Source: Burkholderia sp. 8Y
Lineage (GTDB): Bacteria; Pseudomonadota; Gammaproteobacteria; Burkholderiales; Burkholderiaceae
Assembly (NCBI RefSeq): GCF_902506145.1
Contig: NZ_LR733519.1
Location: 124,001-188,000, forward strand
Direction of reading: 5' to 3'
DNA: 64,000 bases
Part shown: in pieces, positions 42,523 to 51,047 of the stretch
Layout: each line of letters starts with the position of its first letter
Position numbering within the stretch: the first letter of the stretch is position 1
Notes under the pieces: model-generated
Seen by the model: only the letters and a program-made list of their open reading frames with translations
Told to the model about the DNA's origin: nothing
Databases searched by the model: none
Made by a program: the position numbers and the translations under genes

Positions 42523-43824
42523 TCACACGACAGGAACAGCGGACGCCGGCTGCTCGGCATCCTGAATCGGCACCCGCACGACAAACATATAGACGAGCGC
42601 GGCTGCGAACGCGACGCCCGCGCTGATGAGGAACGCGTTGACGAACGAATGCGTCTTGTCGACAACGAGCCCCGTGATGAACGGCGCGAACGATCCGCCG
42701 AAATAGCCGCCGAAGTTCTGAATGCTGCCCAGCGACGCCACCATGTGACGGGGTGCCGCCACCGAGACGAGCGCCCACGCCGCGCCGCTCGCCATGTTGA
42801 CGAAGAACATCGCCGCCGAGAGGTACGTGATCGCGAGCGCGAGGTTCGGCGTGAACGCGGCGGGCACCGTGAACAGCGCCGCGCCGATCAGACCGGTGCA
42901 GATCGGCCATTTGCGGCTGCGGATCGGGGCGACGCCGCGCGCCATGAGTCCATCGGCGATGAAGCCCGACGAGAGCATGCCGAGCGTGCCCGCGAGATAC
43001 GGAATGGACACGATCCAGCCCGTCTTCGCGATAGTCAGATGCCGCTCATGTTCGAGATACGCGGGCAGCCACGTGAGATACAGCCACACCATGTAGATCA
43101 CGCCCATGAAGCCGAAGATCATGCCCCACGTGGTCGCCTTGCCGAACAGCCCGCGCCATTCCGCGAAGCTCATGCTGCGTTCCCTGCGCTGCGCGGGTTC
43201 GCCTTCGGTCAGATGCGCGATTTCCTGCGGCTCCAGCGCGACATCCTTCCGGTTGCGATACACGATGTACCAGCCGATCGCTACCGCAATGCCGAGCACG
43301 CCCATGATGACGAACATGTTGCGCCAGCCGAAGTTGAGCAGCAACACGGTGAGAATCGGCGGCGCGAGCGCAGGGCCGATGGTCGACGACGTGACGAAGA
43401 TGCCGGTCGGCTTGCCGCGCTCGTGTTGCGCGAACCATTCCGACACGACCTTCGCGCCGGCCGGAAACTGCGGCGCCTCGCCGATGCCGAGCGCGATCCG
43501 CGCACCCAGAAACTGATGCAGGTTCGTGACGAGGCCGCCGAACAACTGCGCAACCGACCAGACGAACATGCCGAGACCGAGCATGATGCGCGCGCCGAAG
43601 CGGTCGAGCATCACGCCGATGGGCAATTGCGAGAACGCATACGCGAACGAGAACGCGGAGAGCAGCAGACCCATCTGCGATGCGGAGAGCCCGAGTTCCT
43701 GCGTGACGGAATGATTGGCGATGGACAGCGTGCTGCGGTCCAGATAATTCACGATCCCGGCGAGCGTCAGGAACGTGAGCGCGATCCACTGAATGCGCTT
43801 GATGCGCGGCGATTTACTCTGCAT
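42523..43824 (-). CDS. MFS transporter, anion:cation symporter (ACS) family
   Basis: 433 aa with 12 hydrophobic segments. It has NYLDRSTLSIANHSVTQELGLSASQMGLLLSAFSFAYAFSQLPIGVMLDRFGAR, the ACS signature also seen in hexuronate, galactarate and phthalate transporters, and GIGEAPQFPAGAKVVSEWF. It imports an organic acid with protons. Likely co-transcribed with the cupin gene upstream (68 bp) and SDR downstream (17 bp). Confidence 0.93.
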   Translation of the reverse strand: MQSKSPRIKRIQWIALTFLTLAGIVNYLDRSTLSIANHSVTQELGLSASQMGLLLSAFSFAYAFSQLPIGVMLDRFGARIMLGLGMFVWSVAQLFGGLVTNLHQFLGARIALGIGEAPQFPAGAKVVSEWFAQHERGKPTGIFVTSSTIGPALAPPILTVLLLNFGWRNMFVIMGVLGIAVAIGWYIVYRNRKDVALEPQEIAHLTEGEPAQRRERSMSFAEWRGLFGKATTWGMIFGFMGVIYMVWLYLTWLPAYLEHERHLTIAKTGWIVSIPYLAGTLGMLSSGFIADGLMARGVAPIRSRKWPICTGLIGAALFTVPAAFTPNLALAITYLSAAMFFVNMASGAAWALVSVAAPRHMVASLGSIQNFGGYFGGSFAPFITGLVVDKTHSFVNAFLISAGVAFAAALVYMFVVRVPIQDAEQPASAVPVV

Positions 43825-43892
43825 GGTGTCTCCCCGAATGCGCTTCTGCGAGGCTTCGGTTGCATGTTGATTTGGCTGTTTTCGCGGACGAA

Positions 43893-44420
43893 CTAGCGAA
43901 TGAACTGATCGAGGAAATCCGCGCCCAGCCCGACCGATTCGTAGTGCTTCCGGCACATGTCGACCTTGGTGAATACGTCTTCGTAGCCGGTGTAGTTGCC
44001 GTACGGATCGCAATAGAACATGACGCCGTTCACCTGGAAGTACGTGATCATCTCTTCGACGTCTTCCGGCACGTACAGCGTGTGCGTTTCGCCGGGCGGC
44101 TCGAAGACATAGCTGCCTTCGGTTGCGACCCAGTCGTGCTCCAGATATCGCCAGCGGCCCTTCAGCACCATGCCGTGCACGGCCTGCGGATGACGATGCC
44201 GCGACAGCACGCCGGATTTGCGCACGCGCAGCAGGTTCATCCAGTAGCCGGTGGACACGTTCAGGCAGAGCGGGCGAAACCAGACGTTCTCAGCCTGCGG
44301 AACCCATTCGCGCTCGTCGGTCGGAATCGCGTGGCCGATCACGATCTCCTTTTGCGCTTCCTTTGGATTGGGATATTGGTACGGCGTCATGGCGTCCGCC
44401 GACGGTTTGGGTGCGGGCAT
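43893..44420 (-). CDS. Cupin protein of the 2,4'-dihydroxyacetophenone dioxygenase family
   Basis: 175 aa from MPAPKPSADAMTPYQYPNP, with GGAG 7 bases upstream; a longer start at 44438 would begin inside the dyad operator. The cupin motif 1 is RHRHPQAVHGMVLKGRWRYLEHDW (two His and Glu-like ligands) and motif 2 is EPPGETHTLYVPE, with a metal-binding His. Members of this family cleave the aryl-carbonyl C-C bond of hydroxyacetophenones with Fe2+ and O2, but many homologues of unknown substrate exist. First gene of the cupin-MFS-SDR-IclR operon, suggesting catabolism of an aromatic or keto acid. Confidence 0.85.
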   Translation of the reverse strand: MPAPKPSADAMTPYQYPNPKEAQKEIVIGHAIPTDEREWVPQAENVWFRPLCLNVSTGYWMNLLRVRKSGVLSRHRHPQAVHGMVLKGRWRYLEHDWVATEGSYVFEPPGETHTLYVPEDVEEMITYFQVNGVMFYCDPYGNYTGYEDVFTKVDMCRKHYESVGLGADFLDQFIR

Positions 44421-44431
44421 CGCGTCTCCTA

Positions 44432-44468
44432 TGTCCATAATGTGGATCGTGCAATCAAATTATGGACA
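44432..44468. promoter_or_regulatory. 10-bp inverted repeat upstream of the cupin operon: predicted IclR operator
   Basis: TGTCCATAAT (44432-44441) and ATTATGGACA (44459-44468) are perfect inverted repeats 17 bp apart, starting 12 bp before the cupin start codon. AT-rich arms with a TGTCCA half-site resemble the FAH/IclR palindrome at 30396. A regulator bound here would block the promoter or ribosome loading. Confidence 0.68.
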
Positions 44469-44530
44469 AATGGTCGCGCCGCTTTAAGCAATTGTCAAGA
44501 TTTGTCAGCGGCTTCCGAAATGCGCGAACG

Positions 44531-44560
44531 AAAAAAAAGCGGGCCCGAATCCGGACCCGC
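44531..44560 (-). terminator. Intrinsic terminator of the cyo operon
   Basis: On the minus strand a 9-bp stem (one mismatch; 44539-44547 with 44552-44560) is followed by TTTTTTTT from the A-run at 44531-44538. It lies 25 bp past the cyoD stop. Confidence 0.9.
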
Positions 44561-44584
44561 CTTACTTCGCCGGTGCGCTGCGCG

Positions 44585-44917
44585 TTATCGCGCCATCATC
44601 AGCATGTGGACGTTGTGCATGACCCACACCGTACCGACGACGATCACGAGCGACATCAGGATCGTGTAGGCGAACGACAGGGCGTGCCAGCGTTGTCCCT
44701 TCGACGTGTTCACGTGCAGGAAGAACACCACATGGACGACCATCTGCACGGCGGCGAGTACCGCCAGCCACACGAGCCCTTGTTCGCCCGACACCTTGCC
44801 TGCGGTCACGAGCCAGAACGAAGCCACCGTGAGGACGACGGCCAGCACGAAGCCGGCGAGATATCCGCCCACGGTGACGTGCGGAATATCGCTATGCGTT
44901 GTATGCGTATGAGCCAT
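44585..44917 (-). CDS. cyoD: Cytochrome bo3 ubiquinol oxidase subunit IV
   Basis: 110 aa with three hydrophobic segments (YLAGFVLAVVLTVASFWLV, LVWLAVLAAVQMVVHVVFFLHV, AYTILMSLVIVVGTVWVMHNVHMLM). It helps assemble the copper site of subunit I. The ATG overlaps the last base of the cyoC stop region. Last gene of cyoABCD. Confidence 0.95.
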   Translation of the reverse strand: MAHTHTTHSDIPHVTVGGYLAGFVLAVVLTVASFWLVTAGKVSGEQGLVWLAVLAAVQMVVHVVFFLHVNTSKGQRWHALSFAYTILMSLVIVVGTVWVMHNVHMLMMAR

Positions 44918-45522
44918 TAGACGACGCTCGCAAGGTAGACGAAGGAGAACACGCAAATCCAGACGATGTCGAGGAAGTGCCAGAAGAGGCTGAGACAAGC
45001 CAGCCGGCGGATCTGGCGCTCGTTCAACTCGGGCTTCTGCATGATTTGCACGGCCAGCACGACGAGCCACACGAGGCCGAGCGTGACGTGCAGACCGTGC
45101 GTGCCGACCAGCGTGAAGAACGACGACCAGAACGCGCTGCGCTGCGGGCCCGCGCCTTCAGCGATTAGATGCGCGAACTCGTGCAGTTCGAGCCACAGAA
45201 AGCCCGCGCCCAGCGCGAACGTGACGAACAGCCACGCCAGCACTGCGCCCGTCTGCTTGCGATGCGCCGAGATCATCGCGAAGCCGAACGTCAGGCTGCT
45301 CGTGAGCAGCAGGGCGGTTTCGATCGCGACATCGCGCAGATTGAAGAGATCCTTGGCCGTGGGCCCGCCCGCAAACTGGTTCGCCATCATCGCGAAGGTC
45401 GCGAAGAGGGACGCGAACAGCACGCAGTCGGTCATCAGGTAGGACCAGAAGCCGAACACCGAGTGAGACGGCTGGTGTTCGTGCTCGTGCGCGTCATGCG
45501 CGGAAAGCGTCGATTGCGACAT
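44917..45522 (-). CDS. cyoC: Cytochrome bo3 ubiquinol oxidase subunit III
   Basis: 201 aa with five hydrophobic segments. It contains FGFWSYLMTDCVLFASLFATFAMM, the conserved LWLELHEFAHLI, and GTHGLHVTLGLVWLVVLAVQIM, all typical of heme-copper oxidase subunit III. The first codon immediately follows the cyoB stop. Confidence 0.96.
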   Translation of the reverse strand: MSQSTLSAHDAHEHEHQPSHSVFGFWSYLMTDCVLFASLFATFAMMANQFAGGPTAKDLFNLRDVAIETALLLTSSLTFGFAMISAHRKQTGAVLAWLFVTFALGAGFLWLELHEFAHLIAEGAGPQRSAFWSSFFTLVGTHGLHVTLGLVWLVVLAVQIMQKPELNERQIRRLACLSLFWHFLDIVWICVFSFVYLASVV

Positions 45523-47532
45523 TTACAGCACCTCCAGTTCCAGTTCGCGCCCCGCGCCGGTCTTGACGGGCGACTTCGGCGGACGGTTCCGCTCTTCGGT
45601 CGCCTTCACCGTGGCGGCGGGGATGATATAGCCGGCGTTCTCGCCGAAGCTGTAGCCGATCACGACCGCTGCGACGCCGATCAGACCGACGATAGCCAGC
45701 CACCAGATATGCCAGATCGCCGCGAAGCCGAATGCCAGCGCGAACACACCAACCAGGAAGCCGGCGCTCGTGTTCGACGGCATGTGGATGTCGCGGAACG
45801 GACGGGTTTCGACGCGGTTCGTTTCCTTCGCGTGAGCGAAGTCGTCGAGTTCACGGACGGCCGGCACATGCGCGAAGTTGTAGACCGGCGGCGGCGAGCT
45901 GATCGACCATTCGAGCGTGCGGCCGCCCCACGGGTCGCCGGTGACATCGCGATAAGCGGGCTGATTGCGGCGAATCACGCTCACCACGATCTGCGCGACC
46001 TGGAACGCCACGCCCAGCGCGATGATCCCCACGCCGCACGCCGCGACGATCAGATACGGTTGCCATGCGGGGTTGTCGTAGTGATTCAGGCGGCGCGTCA
46101 TGCCCATGAAGCCGAGAATGTAGATCGGCACGAACGCGACAAAGAAGCCCACCAACCAGCAGATGAACGCGTTGCGGCCGAGCTTCTCGTCCAGCTTGAA
46201 GCCGAAGACCTTCGGCCACCAGTACTGCACGCCCGCGAAATAGCCGAACACCACGCCGCCGATGATGGCGTTGTGAAAGTGCGCGATCAGGAACAGGCTG
46301 TTGTGAAGCACGAAGTCCGCGCCCGGAATCGCGAGCATCACGCCCGTCATGCCGCCAAGCGTAAAGGTGATGATGAAGCCGATGGTCCACAGAACCGGCG
46401 TCGTGAACTGCACGCGGCCGCGGTACATCGTGAACAGCCAGTTGAAGATCTTCACGCCCGTCGGGATCGAGATGATCATGGTCATGATGCCGAAGAAGGC
46501 ATTGACGTTGGCACCCGAGCCCATGGTGAAGAAGTGGTGCAGCCACACGAGGAACGACAGCACCATGATGCAGCACGTCGCCCAGACCATCGTCTTGTAG
46601 CCGAAAAGCGGCTTCTTCGAGAACGTTGACACGACTTCGGAGTAGATGCCGAACGCCGGCAGAACCAGAATGTAGACCTCGGGGTGGCCCCAGGCCCAGA
46701 TCAGGTTCAGATACACCATCGGGTTGCCGCCGCCATCGTTCGTGAAGAAGTGCATGCCGAGATAGCGGTCGAGGCCGAGCAGCGCGAGCGCGACGGTCAG
46801 GATCGGGAACGTCGCCATGATGAGCACGTTCGAGCAGAACGCCGTCCACGTGAACACCGGCAGCTTCATCCACGTCATGCCGGGCGCGCGCATCTTCACG
46901 ATCGTCACGAAGAAGTTCACGCCGGTGAGCAGCGTGCCGACACCGGACAACTGCAGCGCCCAGATGTAGTAATCCACGCCCACGCCCGGGCTGAACTGCG
47001 TTTCCGACAGCGGCGGATACGCGAGCCAGCCGGTCGCCGAGAACTCGCCGATGAAGAGCGACAGATTGATCAGCACCGCGGCCATCGCCGTCATCCAGAA
47101 CGACAGCGAGTTGATGAACGGGAACGCGACGTCGCGCGCGCCGATCTGCAGCGGCACGACGAGATTGAAGAACGCCACGAGCAGGGCCATCGCCATGAAG
47201 AAGATCATGACGGTGCCGTGCGCCGAGAAGATCTGGTCGTAGTGATGCGGCGGCAGGAAGCCCGGCGAGTCGAGCGCGACGGCCTGCTGCGCGCGCATCA
47301 TGACGGCGTCGACGAAGCCGCGCACGAGCATCAGTCCGGCGACGACCAGATACATGATGCCGATGCGCTTGTGGTCAGTCGACGTCAGGTACTCGCGCCA
47401 GAGCCAGCCCCATTTTCCGAACTTGGTGAGAGCGGCGGCCGTCCCGAGCGCCAGGACCGCCATGAGGACGGTCGCCCCCATGATGATCGGCTCGTGGTAC
47501 GGGATCGCCTCAAGCGTTAATTTGCCAAACAT
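45523..47532 (-). CDS. cyoB: Cytochrome bo3 ubiquinol oxidase subunit I
   Basis: 669 aa with about 15 membrane segments. Subunit I signatures: [17 protein letters not shown] for heme b, [26 protein letters not shown] (Cu-B His and the His-Tyr pair), [10 protein letters not shown], and [24 protein letters not shown] for hemes. It reduces O2 to water and pumps protons using ubiquinol. The gene follows cyoA by 3 bp. Confidence 0.98.
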   Translation of the reverse strand: MFGKLTLEAIPYHEPIIMGATVLMAVLALGTAAALTKFGKWGWLWREYLTSTDHKRIGIMYLVVAGLMLVRGFVDAVMMRAQQAVALDSPGFLPPHHYDQIFSAHGTVMIFFMAMALLVAFFNLVVPLQIGARDVAFPFINSLSFWMTAMAAVLINLSLFIGEFSATGWLAYPPLSETQFSPGVGVDYYIWALQLSGVGTLLTGVNFFVTIVKMRAPGMTWMKLPVFTWTAFCSNVLIMATFPILTVALALLGLDRYLGMHFFTNDGGGNPMVYLNLIWAWGHPEVYILVLPAFGIYSEVVSTFSKKPLFGYKTMVWATCCIMVLSFLVWLHHFFTMGSGANVNAFFGIMTMIISIPTGVKIFNWLFTMYRGRVQFTTPVLWTIGFIITFTLGGMTGVMLAIPGADFVLHNSLFLIAHFHNAIIGGVVFGYFAGVQYWWPKVFGFKLDEKLGRNAFICWLVGFFVAFVPIYILGFMGMTRRLNHYDNPAWQPYLIVAACGVGIIALGVAFQVAQIVVSVIRRNQPAYRDVTGDPWGGRTLEWSISSPPPVYNFAHVPAVRELDDFAHAKETNRVETRPFRDIHMPSNTSAGFLVGVFALAFGFAAIWHIWWLAIVGLIGVAAVVIGYSFGENAGYIIPAATVKATEERNRPPKSPVKTGAGRELELEVL

Positions 47533-47535
47533 GGC

Positions 47536-48420
47536 TTACCCCTTGGTTACGCAATTCGTGCCAACGGTGACATTCCCGTTGTTGTACTTGCCGACGATGT
47601 TGTTGAAGAGCTTGGGATCGACGGTCGAGAAATAGCGGACCGCGACCTTTTCACTCGGACGCGCGACGCCCGCGTAGACGTTCATGTCGAGTGCCTCCGG
47701 CGCGGTCTTGACCTTCTTGACCCACGAATCGAAGTCCGCCTGCGACAGGGCGAGGGCGCGGAATTTCATGTCGGAAAAGCCCGCGCCGCTGTAGTTCGCC
47801 GAGATGCCCGCGTAGTCGCCCGCGGAGTCGGCTTGCAGGTTCAGACGCGTCTGCATGCCCGCCATCGCGTAGATCTGGCCGCCGAGCTGCGGGATGAAGA
47901 ACGAGTTCATCACGGAGTCCGACGTAATGCGGAAGCTGACCGGCGTGCCGACCGGGAACGCCACCTGATTGACGGACGCGATGCCCAGGTCCGGATAGAC
48001 GAAGAGCCATTTCCAGTCGAGCGCGACGACTTCGACGTTGATTGGCTTGACCTGCGACGGAAGCGGCTTGTAGGGATCGAGTTCGTGGGTGGTCTTCCAC
48101 GTCAGCACGCCGAGATACAGGATGATGACTGCGGGAATCGCCCACACGACGACCTCGATGGCCGTGGAATGCGTCCATTTCGGCGCGTAGGTGGCCTTAT
48201 GGTTGGACGCGCGATAGCGCCAGGCGAAGATCAGGGTGAGCAGAATCACCGGAACGACGACGAGGAGCATCGTATAAGTCGCGGTGGCGATAAGCGAGCT
48301 TTCCGCGGCGCCGATGACGCCTTTTGAATCGAGCACCTCGAGATTGCATCCCGATAAACAGACACTGGCCAACAAACCCGATAACAATGGCGCTGCTAAA
48401 CGGTGAGTATTTTCATTCAT
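47536..48420 (-). CDS. cyoA: Cytochrome bo3 ubiquinol oxidase subunit II
   Basis: 294 aa lipoprotein: signal LLSGLLASVCLSGCNLEVLDSKG with lipobox LSGC, two membrane helices (AESSLIATATYTMLLVVVPVILLTLIFAWRY and TAIEVVVWAIPAVIILYLGVLTW) and a periplasmic cupredoxin domain (VEVVALDWKWLFVYPDLGIASVNQVAFPVGTPVSFRITSDSVMNSFFIPQLGGQIYAM). As in other quinol oxidases, the Cu-A ligands are absent. First gene of the operon. Confidence 0.97.
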   Translation of the reverse strand: MNENTHRLAAPLLSGLLASVCLSGCNLEVLDSKGVIGAAESSLIATATYTMLLVVVPVILLTLIFAWRYRASNHKATYAPKWTHSTAIEVVVWAIPAVIILYLGVLTWKTTHELDPYKPLPSQVKPINVEVVALDWKWLFVYPDLGIASVNQVAFPVGTPVSFRITSDSVMNSFFIPQLGGQIYAMAGMQTRLNLQADSAGDYAGISANYSGAGFSDMKFRALALSQADFDSWVKKVKTAPEALDMNVYAGVARPSEKVAVRYFSTVDPKLFNNIVGKYNNGNVTVGTNCVTKG

Positions 48421-48851
48421 TGCATTCGCTGGTTTTTTGGATCGAAGCGTCCTGGGAAGAACGCCGTTTCACGGCGTTGCGCCGCGACGCGATCATGCCA
48501 CGCGAGATTTATCGCGATGTTGCGAATCTATGGAATTTGGTCGTAAAACTCAGCATTGCGACGCTGTGTCGCGCGGGCTACGCCTTTCGAATGAAGGAGA
48601 GCTCGAAACGTTTTCGAGCATGACCGCGCGAGAGCGGAACCGGCTATTCTGCCCGCATCCCGCGATGCTTGCGAGCGTTACAAGCAGTCGATGTCGAATG
48701 CGTCAAAATTTTGCATCGCGAAGGACTTTTCTTGTCAAATGGTGTTGCGCGAGGTATCAGCGGGACGTTCAGCCGTCAGAATGCGTGGCCCGAATGGCTG
48801 CCGCGCTTTGGCCGTCATTCGGGACGACGAGATGGCCCGATACCACACCAC
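48421..48851. other. Intergenic region between cyoA and a secreted protein gene
   Basis: 431 bp containing the divergent promoters of cyo and the gene at 48852. I found no convincing FNR/ANR dyad, hairpin or small gene. The short open frames present lack ribosome sites and coherent composition. Confidence 0.5.
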
Positions 48852-49595
48852 ATGAAGAAGAAACTCATCACCTTGGCTGCCAGCCTGCTGGCGCCGATGC
48901 TCGCGCACGCCGGTTGCGAAGACATGATGCAGACGTGGGCGAACACGCTGCATCCCGATAAGGCGCTCGATACCGAGCTGAGCGTCTGTGAGGCGTGGCC
49001 CGCCGATCCGGACTTGACGCTTGCCGCGCTTGCCCTTCCCGGCGACGACGCGCAATCGAACGGCGGCGCGAACGACCTGGACGTCCTCGTCGCCGACAGC
49101 GCGACCGGAGCGATCGTCGCGCATGTGTACCAGCCGGGTGCGATCAGGCGCGAGGCGGGCGGATCGACGGATATCGCACTCGACACCGCACGCTATCGAC
49201 TGACGCCGACGCAGCGCGCGTTCGGCGTGCGTGTGAGCGTCGACGGATCGTCGGGGCCGAAGCCATACGGCGAGACGTCGCTGAGCCTCTATGCATTCGA
49301 CGGCCAGACGCTGCGCCCCGTGCTCGACCCATTGACGGTCGCGCGGGCGAGCGGCGAATGGGACACGCGTTGCGACGGCTGGTACGACTCGACCACGCGC
49401 ACGCTCTCGATGGGTGCGCCCGGCGCCGAAGGCTATGCGTCGCTCCAGATTGCCGAGAAGACGGTGCACAGCGTCTCGCGCATGGCAAAGGGCGTGTGCG
49501 TCAACAAAGACGGCGCGCCGAAGCAAAAGAATTTCACACTCGCTTACCGCAACGGACGCTACAGCGTGCCGAAGGGCTTGCAGCGTAACGGCTGA
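48852..49595 (+). CDS. Secreted hypothetical protein
   Basis: 247 aa from MKKKLITLAASLLAPMLAHAGCED, a clean signal peptide cleaving after AHA. The mature protein begins CEDMMQTWANTLHPDKALDTELSVCEAWPADPDLTLAALAL, with VLVADSATGAIVAHVYQPGAIRR and FGVRVSVDGSSGPKPYGETSLSLYAFDG, a beta-rich pattern. Cysteines are positioned for disulfides. Related periplasmic proteins of unknown function occur in Burkholderiales. A longer in-frame start at 48669 would destroy the signal peptide. Confidence 0.78.
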   Translation: MKKKLITLAASLLAPMLAHAGCEDMMQTWANTLHPDKALDTELSVCEAWPADPDLTLAALALPGDDAQSNGGANDLDVLVADSATGAIVAHVYQPGAIRREAGGSTDIALDTARYRLTPTQRAFGVRVSVDGSSGPKPYGETSLSLYAFDGQTLRPVLDPLTVARASGEWDTRCDGWYDSTTRTLSMGAPGAEGYASLQIAEKTVHSVSRMAKGVCVNKDGAPKQKNFTLAYRNGRYSVPKGLQRNG

Positions 49596-49616
49596 TTCGC
49601 GTCCGCGCTTCGCGTC

Positions 49617-49632
49617 TACTCCTTTTTGAGTA
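49617..49632. promoter_or_regulatory. NarL-type 7-2-7 heptamer pair upstream of the nar island
   Basis: TACTCCT (fits TACYYMT) - TT - TTGAGTA (6/7 to AKRRGTA) gives the head-to-head heptamers spaced by 2 bp to which NarL~P and NarP~P bind. The site begins 111 bp upstream of the first narK start and narL lies in the same cluster. The same bases also form a weak hairpin after the gene ending at 49595. Confidence 0.6.
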
Positions 49633-49727
49633 GCGACCTTCCGTCGCGCTCCTCCGCCCGGCGGATAGCCGTTCGCCGCCGCGCTGCGTAATCTCGGGAT
49701 GAAGTCTTTCATCACGAGGAATGGACG

Positions 49728-50993
49728 ATGACCGTCGTCAACTCACCTGCCGCATCTTGCGCCGCGAACGATGCCACCGCGTGGCGCGTGCTCGGCGCGA
49801 GCACTTTTGCCTTCACGGTGTGCTTCGCCGTCTGGATGATCTTCGCCATCCTCGGCATTCCGCTCAAGCAGCAACTGCATCTCACGGACACCGAGTTCGG
49901 GCTGATCGCCGCGACGCCCGTGCTGACGGGGTCGCTCGCGCGGGTGCCGCTCGGCATCTGGACGGACCGCTACGGCGGCCGCCCGGTCTTCTTCTGGACG
50001 ATGATCGCCACCATCGTGCCGATCTGGCTGATCGCGTATGCCACGGCGTTCTGGCAGTTCCTGCTGCTCGGGCTTTTCGTCGGCGTCGCGGGCGCGGCGT
50101 TTTCCGTCGGCACGCCGTACGTCGCCCGCTGGTTCCCGAAGTCGCGTCAAGGGCTCGCGATGGGCATCTTCGGCGCGGGCAACTCCGGCGCCGCGGTCAA
50201 CAAGTTCGTTGCGCCCGTGCTGATGCTCGCGGCGGGCACGTGGACCATCGTGCCGAAGGTCTATTCGGTGGCGATGCTCGTCACGGCGCTCGTCTTCTGT
50301 CTGCTCTCGGCCACGAACCCGGCGCATCGGAGCGCGAACGCGCAGGGCTTCGTCGCGCAGTTGGGCGTGCTCAAGGACCGGCGTGTGATGCGTTATGCGC
50401 AGTACTACTCGGTCGTGTTCGGCGGCTACGTCGGTCTCTCGCTCTGGATGCCGCAGTACTACGTGACGCAATACGGCCTGCCGATCGGACATGCCGCGTT
50501 TCTCGCCGCCTGCTTTTCGCTGCCGGGCGGTGTTTTGCGCGCGCTCGGCGGCTGGATGTCGGACCGCTTCGGCGCATACCGAACGACATGGATCGTCATG
50601 TGGGTCGCGCTCGCGTGCTTCTTCCTGCTGAGCTATCCCGAGACCGATTTCACCGTTCACGCCGCGAACGGCCCGGTTGCCTTCCATATCGCCACGGGGC
50701 CGGTCGCCTACACGGTGCTGATCTTCGTGGTGGGCGTTGCCATGGCCATCGGCAAGGCGTCGGTCTTCAAGTTCATCTCGGAGGACTTCTCAGCGAACAT
50801 CGGCGCCGTCTCCGGCGTTGTCGGGCTCGCGGGCGGCTTGGCGGGATTCCTTCTGCCTATTCTGTTCGGCATGCTGGTCGATCTCACGGGCGTACGCACC
50901 ACCTGTTTCATGCTGATGTTCGGGGCCACCGCCGTCAGCCTCGTCTGCATGCATTTCACGTTCGAACCGCAGCGGCCCGCGCTCGCTACCTGA
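49728..50993 (+). CDS. narK1: Nitrate/nitrite MFS transporter NarK (first copy)
   Basis: 421 aa with 12 membrane segments and the nitrate signature regions GAGNSGAAVNKFVAP (TM5) and GFVVGVAMAIGKASVFKFISEDFSANIGAVSGVVGLAGGLAGF-like TM11, with Arg residues in TM2 (GSLARVPLGIWTDRYGGR) and TM8 (GGVLRALGG) that bind nitrate. Together with the second copy it resembles the NarK1/NarK2 pairs of other proteobacteria, where one is a proton-nitrate symporter and the other an antiporter. GAGGA 7 bases upstream selects the ATG at 49728. Confidence 0.92.
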   Translation: MTVVNSPAASCAANDATAWRVLGASTFAFTVCFAVWMIFAILGIPLKQQLHLTDTEFGLIAATPVLTGSLARVPLGIWTDRYGGRPVFFWTMIATIVPIWLIAYATAFWQFLLLGLFVGVAGAAFSVGTPYVARWFPKSRQGLAMGIFGAGNSGAAVNKFVAPVLMLAAGTWTIVPKVYSVAMLVTALVFCLLSATNPAHRSANAQGFVAQLGVLKDRRVMRYAQYYSVVFGGYVGLSLWMPQYYVTQYGLPIGHAAFLAACFSLPGGVLRALGGWMSDRFGAYRTTWIVMWVALACFFLLSYPETDFTVHAANGPVAFHIATGPVAYTVLIFVVGVAMAIGKASVFKFISEDFSANIGAVSGVVGLAGGLAGFLLPILFGMLVDLTGVRTTCFMLMFGATAVSLVCMHFTFEPQRPALAT

Positions 50994-51047
50994 CGCATCA
51001 AGCGCGCGGGCATTCATGAGCCGCGCGTTCAATCAAAGGCGCATCTC

